A stretch of DNA of 64,000 nt. Source: Blastomyces gilchristii SLH14081 (taxonomy: Eukaryota > Ascomycota > Eurotiomycetes > Onygenales > Ajellomycetaceae). Within the stretch, counting starts at the first letter, position 1, and the number at the start of each line of letters is the position of its first letter. Below, piece after piece: positions 58,115 to 64,000 of the stretch. The notes below the pieces were generated by a model. That model was not told the origin of the DNA. It made no database searches and saw only the letters and a list, made by a program, of their open reading frames with translations. The stretch covers positions 187,178 through 251,177 of the forward strand of contig NW_003101682.1 of the NCBI RefSeq assembly GCF_000003855.2. Direction: 5' to 3'. The position numbers and the translations under genes were made by a program.

Positions 58115-58931
58115 AATAGTGTATGCTTTGACGACGGGACAATTTATTTATGTTTTGGCAAATGTTTGACAAATCGGCAAATCGGCTGTTGTATACCCTC
58201 CATAAGCTTTCAAGAGAAAGATTTTTACCCAGGCATTATCTTCGCTTACTACTCGAGCTCATTGACGAAAGGTCAGTGGTGGACGGATTCCGTCTCCAAT
58301 CTAGGTGATGGTCTAGTACTACTATTTCACAAGATAGCCTCGTAGCAGTATTGCGCCGTCCCTGCCACTTCCAATCGAATGCTTACTTTGCTTGGTGAGA
58401 GGTGGTTCACTGGCTACCATGCTGGAAATGCGAGGTGCCCAGGAACAGTCGGCCAACCATTGCCCGACAGTTCCTTGGTGATACACGCCGGACCGTAACC
58501 AATGCTGCACACGAAGCAGAGACATATCGAGTTCTTCATTAGTACTGTAGTCTGTGGCCAGTAGAAAATGATTGCTGTGACTGTGAGGTGCTATGACTAA
58601 CAAAATATGGGTAGCACTAGGGGTCTCGACATAGGTGCAATGTAGAAAGGATGGAGGGGATATAATATTTTAATGTACTATACATGTATGTACTGTACAT
58701 TACAAAATGCACGGCATGATGAATTAAAGATATAGATAGTTATAGCATGTTTTTCCGTCTATAGATTATTCGAAGTGACGTGAAGAGAGTTTTGGTGAAC
58801 CGTGGGAACTGGCAGGAGAGGGACAGGGGAGCCCGTTGTTTATTTATTTGCCTTGATTTCTGGATAGTGAACACACAATGGCCTCTCTCTCTCTACATCC
58901 GGGAAGAACAGAGCAATTTACCCGAAGAAGA

Positions 58932-58968
<37 letters not shown>

Positions 58969-59323
58969 GTGGTGGTGGTGGTGGTGGTGGTTGTGATTGA
59001 CACTGAGAACGGCTACATGAAGTGGACAGCACCTCATCCACGTGATCTCAGAACGCATCCCCTCTCCCCCTTTTTCTTGGCGGCCGCTGACGCTAACCGT
59101 GTTGGACGGTTTTGATGTGTTTGGCAGTTCCTCACGTTCAACCTCTGCCCTTGTCTCCTCTCCTCTCCTCTCCTCTCTTCTCTCCTCTCTTCTCTCTCTC
59201 TCTCCATTCCAAACGCCGTCTTTTGGTGATTGCTTGCTCTCCTTCTCCTCCTCCTCCTCGTCGCCCATCCCCATTGTCTCTCCTTCTCTTCCTCTTCCCA
59301 CGTCTTGCATCACATCTGCCATC
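58115..59323. other. Intergenic; promoter and leader of alpha-tubulin
   Basis: A minus-strand frame at 58322-58603 (93 codons) has no known domain. Repeats: GAT then GGT units (58932-58991). The 5' flank of the tubulin gene (59150-59310) is strongly CT-rich, as in highly expressed fungal genes. Confidence 0.5.
58932..58991. repeat. GAT then GGT compound microsatellite
   Basis: About twelve GAT units followed by seven to eight GGT units, about 330 bases before the tubulin start. Confidence 0.9.
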
Positions 59324-61360
59324 ATGAGAGGCGAGGTACGTTGCTCTTGAATGTCCCTTTGTTTACCCCCTGCACGCCCTATTTCAACCCGCGTTTGTTG
59401 GCACACAACAACGCCTCCCCCTCCCCTCCTCCCCCTTAGCTCACATACACTTGTTAATCCCTTCCGTCCATCAAAATATAACGATTACACACCCCATATA
59501 TTATTGTGTTGTTTTGATATGATGCTGACATTTAAAATTACGCCTTTAGGTCTGCCATCTCCATATCGGCCAGGCTGGTACCCAGCTTGGAAACAGTGCT
59601 TGGGAACTGTACGCTACCAAATCCCTCTATTCCCTCACCGCTTTTCCACTTTGCTTATCTTCCCTGATGATCACGCCTGAAATTACACCTGCATTTCTAA
59701 GTACCATGACTAACCGCCAATGCGACGTGTCTATTAAAATTTCAGATATCTTCTCGAACACGGTTTGAAGGCTGATGGTCGTCTGGACCCCGAAGCCACA
59801 GACATTGGTGAAGCTGGGTCCTTTGAAACCTTCTTCACCGAGACGGGCAGCGGCAAATATGTTCCTCGCTCTATCTTCGTCGATTTGGACCCTTCCGTAT
59901 GTCTAACCAGGATCTTCCAAGTGAAAAGGAGCATGATGACAGGGTTTGGTTAACTGGTTAACTTACGGACTATATTTAGCCAATCGATGAAATCCGCACT
60001 GGTCCCTATCGCCAGCTCTTCCACCCTGAAATGTTGATCAGCGGAAAGGAAGATGCAGCAAACAACTGTATGGATAGGGGACTCTCATTGTGCCGATTGG
60101 AGAAATTTGTGACTGCTGACACATCTGTTACCAGATGCCCGTGGTCACTACACCATCGGAAAGGAGCTTGTCGACAGTGTCATTGACCGAATTCGCCGTG
60201 TTGCTGGTATGACTGCCATTTTTGGTTTATTTTCTAGATACTCGTGGATGCTACAATCCCCCCCCCCCCCCCCCAATTCGAATGAACAGACCACTAAAAA
60301 GCACTTACAATAGACAACTGTTCGTCCCTCCAGGGATTTTTGATCTTCCACTCTTTTGGCGGTGGTACCGGTTCCGGTTTCGGTGCCCTCCTCTTGGAGC
60401 GTCTCTCCACCGATTACGGCAAAAAATCCAAGCTCGAATTCGCTGTCTACCCAGCACCCCGTGTCTCAACCGCCGTTGTCGAACCATATAACGCCGTTCT
60501 CTCTACCCACAGCACCATTGAGAATTCTGACTGCACATTCCTCGTCGACAATGAAGCTGTCTACGACATCTGCCACCGCAACCTTGATATCCCCCGCCCT
60601 GGTTATGAACATCTCAACCGCCTCATCGCCCAAGTTGTCAGCTCCATCACATCTAGCTTGCGCTTCGATGGTGCCCTGAACGTCGATCTCAACGAGTTCC
60701 AGACCAACTTGGTCCCTTACCCTCGTATTCACTACCCCCTCATCAGCTACGCACCCGTTGTATCCAGCAACAGAAGCTCCCATGAAAGCTTCAAGGTCAA
60801 CGACCTTACCTTCCAATGTAAATATCACATCGCCCTCCAAACCCAATCCCCCTAACCAGCCAAGTGGATCAGCTCCTAACATGAATACAGGCTTCGAACC
60901 AAACAACCAGATGGTCGTCTGCGACCCACGTAATGGAAAATACATGGCCGTGGCTCTCCTCTACCGCGGTGACGTCGTCCCCCGCGACTGCAACGCCGCT
61001 GTTGCCTCCCTCAAAGCTAAGACCTCCTTCAACCTTGTCGAATGGTGCCCGACTGGCTTCAAGATCGGCATCAACTACCAGAAGCCCATGCGCGTGCCAG
61101 GCGGCGAGCTCGCTCCAGTCGACCGCTCCGTCAGCATGTTGTCCAACACCACCGCAATTGCCGAGGCCTGGAGCCGTCTTGACCACAAGTTCGACCTGAT
61201 GTACTCGAAACGCGCCTTTGTGCATTGGTATGTTGGCGAGGGAATGGAGGAAGGCGAATTCTCCGAAGCACGTGAGGATCTTGCTGCGTTGGAGAAGGAT
61301 TACGAGGAGGTTGCCAGCGATAGTCTGGACACGGAAGGGGATGAGGGTGTTGAGTATTAA
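59324..61360 (+). CDS. Alpha-tubulin
   Basis: Seven exons: 59324-59335, 59550-59608, 59746-59896, 59980-60067, 60135-60206, 60314-60817 and 60891-61360; 451 aa, the normal length. All introns are GT-AG and every junction restores the conserved sequence, e.g. 'NSAWEL|YLLEHG', 'DAANN(Y)[11 protein letters not shown]' and 'RRVA(D)[14 protein letters not shown]'. The first exon codes only MRGE. Seen: the GTP-binding signature GGGTGSG near residue 145, '[14 protein letters not shown]' near 208, the alpha-specific catalytic Glu region '[17 protein letters not shown]' near 252, and the C-terminal '[18 protein letters not shown]' with a final Tyr. It pairs with beta-tubulin in microtubules. Many filamentous ascomycetes have two alpha-tubulin genes; which one this is I do not decide. 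Confidence 0.97.
60258..60274. repeat. Run of 17 C in tubulin intron 5
   Basis: Seventeen consecutive C between the donor (60207) and acceptor (60313) of intron 5. It leaves branch and splice sites untouched. Confidence 0.9.
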
Positions 61361-62205
61361 ATATGACATGAGTCACTACCCCATTTTTCGAAGTTTCCTC
61401 TGCTTCTTTTTTATTTGAAATTACAAGACAAGACAGAGAGAAAGCAGAACACAATAGTCTGTTATGATACGTCTCCTTGCCTTCCCCATTCCCAAACAAC
61501 CAACCCCCTTGTTTCTTGAAACCGTCTCTGTATTGTTTCTCCCTGCTCATGCCAGCGCCAACGTCTATGCGAGTGCCATCCTTTTTGAGCTATACCATCT
61601 TATTTTAATTCAATCCTATTCGTTTGAGATGCTCTCTTTTAATGTCCGTTTCTTGTTGTGAAGTGAAAAGTGTTGTTTGTCGGATGTTTTCGTTCGTACA
61701 TAAGGATAACATAGTATAGCAAAATTGACGTCGAGGTGGGACAGTTGGTATCGACGTAATTATCAAGCCTATCCGTTGGGGTCTTTAGTTGTTTTCGATT
61801 GAGGTAACGTGGGAGGTATACCACTTGACGAAAGTATAGCTCACAATGGAGATAGTTTTGCCGTCCGTAGGAGGTACATACTATAGCAAACCTAGCACAA
61901 GCTACTGGGTTGGAAGGCATGCCGGGTGCGTATATGTACAGTGCAATACAAAGAAAACGTATCCAGGAAATGTATAGATAAGTGTAAGGAGCAGTGTTGC
62001 TCAAGTATATATGTATCCTAACTAGCCAAGCATGTGCTCAATATCTTGTAAGGATTTATCCTGGCTCCATTCCCATTTGAGCATAGAGAAACACCAGAAC
62101 TCCCCTGATGGGCAGGTGCCCTTATAATACAACCAAAAAAGCGGCTCATACCCTTACCAAAATTTCAGACCAACGTAAAAACAGCTTATAATCCACTCCG
62201 CACCA
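61361..62205. other. Convergent 3' flanks of tubulin and carrier
   Basis: No gene is supported. A minus-strand frame at 61639-62004 (121 codons) lacks any domain and lies in AT-richer untranslated sequence. Confidence 0.55.
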
Positions 62206-63411
62206 CTATTCCCCACCACCATCACCATGATCACCACGATTCATCTCCTTCAACAACCCCAAAACATGCTCATACGTCCACATCGTCACAGCACTCGCCG
62301 GCGCAGCCTTGATCAAACTAACCGTCAACCCCCTATACAACCCCCTAACCCCCTGCGCCGCCAAAATATCCCTTATAGTCCTCAACACCCCCTCATACAC
62401 GGGGATATTGGTGTGAATATACCTCGCCCTCGTCGGGCCCTGCACCTGCAACCGCTTCCTCACGAGATCCAACGGAAACACCCCCGTCTTCGCAATCACG
62501 CTCGCCACCACGCCCGCGCCCGCATCGCCCGTACCATACGGCAATTCCCAGCCGGCAATGGGGTTGCGCACGGCCTCGTACGCAGCGAAGAAAAGGCCCA
62601 TGTACGGGATGATCTGGGCGATGGCGGCGGTGGCGCCGCGGAAGAAGCCGCGCGGGCCCTCTGTGCGCGCGATGTCGCGCACGGACGCGCGGAGGGAGGC
62701 ATAGATCTTGTCGTTGCCCTGGGCGGCGAAGCGGGTGCGGAGGAGGTCGAGGGGATATGTGGAGGCGGTGGCAAGGCCGCCGGCGACGGCGCCGGAGATG
62801 AATGATTCGGCGGGCTGGGGGATGGGGTGTGGGAGGAGAGGGAGAGGGGGGAGGGCGCGGAGGGCGCTAGAGACGGCGCGGTAGCTGGAAAATTGGATGC
62901 CGCCATAGCAGACGTAGAGGAGTTCAGCGGGTATGTTGCCTTTCCAGAGGCCCTGGAGGTTTGGGTTCAGGTACTTAGTTGGTTGGTTCAATGGGGTTGT
63001 GAAGAGGAAAGATAGGGATTGGACGTACTGTTATGCCTTCATCGCGGAATATAGACTTGAGGGTTGAGAGTGTCCCTTTGTATACAGGGCCTTTGATGTC
63101 GCGGTGGGAGAGGGGGTCGGATAGTGAATGAATTTGGAGCTGCAGGCGGATCTTGACGACATCGAGGGGTGCGATGCAGAATCTAAGGTCTGTTAGAACG
63201 TTTTAAAGGTATAAACTCCAGGTATATTGCTGCGTACCTCGAGACCAGGCCAGCAGCTGCGCCTGCAGCAACTACCTGTATTCTGTTGCCCTATAAATTC
63301 CGGAAATATTAGTTTTCAAATCCAGATAGAAAAGAGGCCGCTGCATATATAATTTTTGATTGAAACATTCCCACTCACTTCCTCATTGAGATGTTCTCCC
63401 CCAGCCGACAT
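62206..63411 (-). CDS. TPC1: Mitochondrial carrier, thiamine pyrophosphate transporter type (Tpc1-like)
   Basis: Four exons on the minus strand: 63411-63379, 63290-63238, 63182-63029 and 62952-62206; 328 aa, usual for the family. Donors GTGAGT, GTACGC and GTACGT. Three repeats of about 100 residues each carry the carrier signature Px[D/E]xx[K/R]x[R/K]: '[10 protein letters not shown]' (near residue 33), 'PLDLLRTRF' (near 147) and '[12 protein letters not shown]' (near 246), with the matching '[10 protein letters not shown]' and '[18 protein letters not shown]' and '[20 protein letters not shown]' halves. '[17 protein letters not shown]' is the stretch I associate with Tpc1. Substrate (thiamine pyrophosphate import into the matrix) is inferred from that. 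The last exon is very GC-rich. Divergent to the next gene. Confidence 0.9.
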
Positions 63412-63623
63412 ACACAGACAAGAGTAGAGCAGAGGTCTCTCCCGTTTTTCGGTAGTGACCGAAGAGATTCGAAAGGTTAACTGGAGATTTCCAAAGAGAA
63501 CATGGGTGGAATTGCTCTCTTAAACAAGATATAACTATTAAACCGCTGAAGGATGGATTTGGAAACACCAAGAACAACAAGGATTGAATTCATCGCAAAG
63601 GAAATAAATATCCAGAAATCCTC

Positions 63624-63639
63624 CGAATCACGTGATTCG
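63624..63639. promoter_or_regulatory. 16-bp perfect palindrome with TCACGTGA core
   Basis: CGAATCACGTGATTCG reads the same on both strands. TCACGTGA is the kind of site bound by Cbf1-like bHLH factors in fungi. Binding is inferred. Confidence 0.6.
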
Positions 63640-63681
63640 ATACTGCCGGGCGATTTTTCCCCTATGGCGGCTCGCAAGAAC

Positions 63682-63682
63682 G

Positions 63683-63742
<60 letters not shown>
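63682..63742. repeat. AAC microsatellite
   Basis: About 20 units of ACA/CAA, 100 bases upstream of the plus-strand start at 63841. Confidence 0.9.
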
Positions 63743-63743
<1 letters not shown>

Positions 63744-63840
63744 GGACGAATGGCAGACAGATAGACGACCCAGTGGCAACAATTAGGCGCTCTTTTGCCT
63801 CGCTTATTGATAGCTTAGATTCCCCAGAGAGATTGGCGCC

Positions 63841-64000
63841 ATGTCTTTTGCTCTCGCGCCTCTGCGCCAGGCTCGAGCGAGGCTGGCCGCTTCATCCCAG
63901 CTTCGACGGACTGCCGGCCAAATTGTGTACCCGTCTATTCTACAGCTGCGAGCGGGTTACAGCGATTCCGCCGAAACCCAGACTGCCCCCGAGGCATCTA
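63841..64000 (+). CDS. Start of a gene for a probable mitochondrial protein, cut by the window edge
   Basis: From the ATG at 63841 (context GGCGCCATGT), 53 codons are open to the end. The first 40 residues ('MSFALAPLRQARARLAASSQ', then 'LRRTAG') are rich in Arg, Ala, Ser and Leu without acidic residues, typical of a matrix-targeting presequence. An acidic, Thr/Ala/Pro-rich linker follows ('SDSAETQTAPEA'). The mature domain is outside the window, so I do not name it. Confidence 0.65.
   Translation, partial: MSFALAPLRQARARLAASSQLRRTAGQIVYPSILQLRAGYSDSAETQTAPEAS

Larger units (their letters stand above)
63412..63840. promoter_or_regulatory. Shared divergent promoter of two mitochondrial genes
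   Basis: 429 bases between the start codons of the carrier (-) and the next gene (+). It contains a 16-bp perfect palindrome around CACGTG (63624-63639) and an AAC repeat (63682-63742). Confidence 0.65.

Noticed and set aside
58322..58603. 93-codon minus-strand frame with a smooth protein-like sequence.
   Set aside because: No known motif, no splice partner found, and it lies beside the kinase relic; left as unannotated sequence.
59042..59350. 102-codon Ser/Pro-rich open frame.
   Set aside because: Translation of the CT-rich tubulin promoter and leader; low complexity in all frames.
60466..60945. 159-codon minus-strand open frame across a tubulin exon.
   Set aside because: Shadow of alpha-tubulin coding sequence, and it reads through intron 6.
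62227..62805. 192-codon plus-strand open frame.
   Set aside because: Antisense shadow in the GC-rich last exon of the mitochondrial carrier; the minus-strand product is conserved.

Overview
The window reads as nuclear DNA of a filamentous ascomycete. The genes have short introns (about 70-130 nt) with GTRNGT donors, CT-rich promoters, and products typical of Eurotiomycetes: an alpha-tubulin with six introns, an Msy-type MscS channel with an EF-hand, a Tpc1-like thiamine pyrophosphate carrier and a ribulose-phosphate 3-epimerase. The sharp change from an 18-kb AT-rich, Ty3/gypsy-filled block to GC-normal DNA suggests an Onygenales/Ajellomycetaceae genome (Blastomyces/Emmonsia/Histoplasma type). 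That placement is inference; no marker gene was compared.

Region 1 (1-18041) is a heterochromatin-like graveyard of mutated gypsy retrotransposons. Element A (+ strand) runs from the left edge through reverse transcriptase, RNase H, integrase and chromodomain to a polypurine tract and a 257-bp 3' LTR (4974-5230). Integrase of element B (+) follows, is cut at 6368 by a complete 8.27-kb minus-strand element C (175-bp LTRs at 6369-6543 and 14461-14635, 4-bp CTCA target duplication), and resumes at 14640. A second 257-bp LTR of the A type lies inverted at 17785-18041 and abuts ordinary DNA, apparently as the 5' LTR of a minus-strand element D. Frames are kept but filled with transition-type stops. 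CG and GG/CC are depleted while CA/TG stay common, which is not the classical CpA-targeted RIP picture.

Region 2 (18.0-38.6 kb) is euchromatic. It holds a large methyltransferase-domain protein (-), ribulose-phosphate 3-epimerase (+), an SH3BGR/thioredoxin-fold protein (-), a 679-aa zinc-binding nuclear-type protein (+), a small Cys-rich CYSTM-like membrane protein (+) and a C2H2 zinc-finger protein (-). A decayed nucleoside-phosphorylase domain of the fungal NLR type lies inside, beside an AT-rich relic at 26.9-28.5 kb.

Region 3 (38.6-59.3 kb) is an accessory belt of broken genes: a PDR-type ABC transporter, an orphan sugar O-acetyltransferase exon, a steryl-ester-lipase relic lacking its catalytic core, a mariner transposase fragment, a fragment of a fungal multicopy family, and an aminoglycoside-phosphotransferase-like kinase. 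Two genes in it look intact: a 236-aa nucleotidyltransferase-like protein and the 986-aa MscS channel.

Region 4 (59.3-64.0 kb) is housekeeping: alpha-tubulin (+) converges on the mitochondrial carrier (-). The carrier is divergent from the start of a gene with a mitochondrial-type presequence that runs off the right edge. Their shared promoter carries a 16-bp perfect palindrome around CACGTG.
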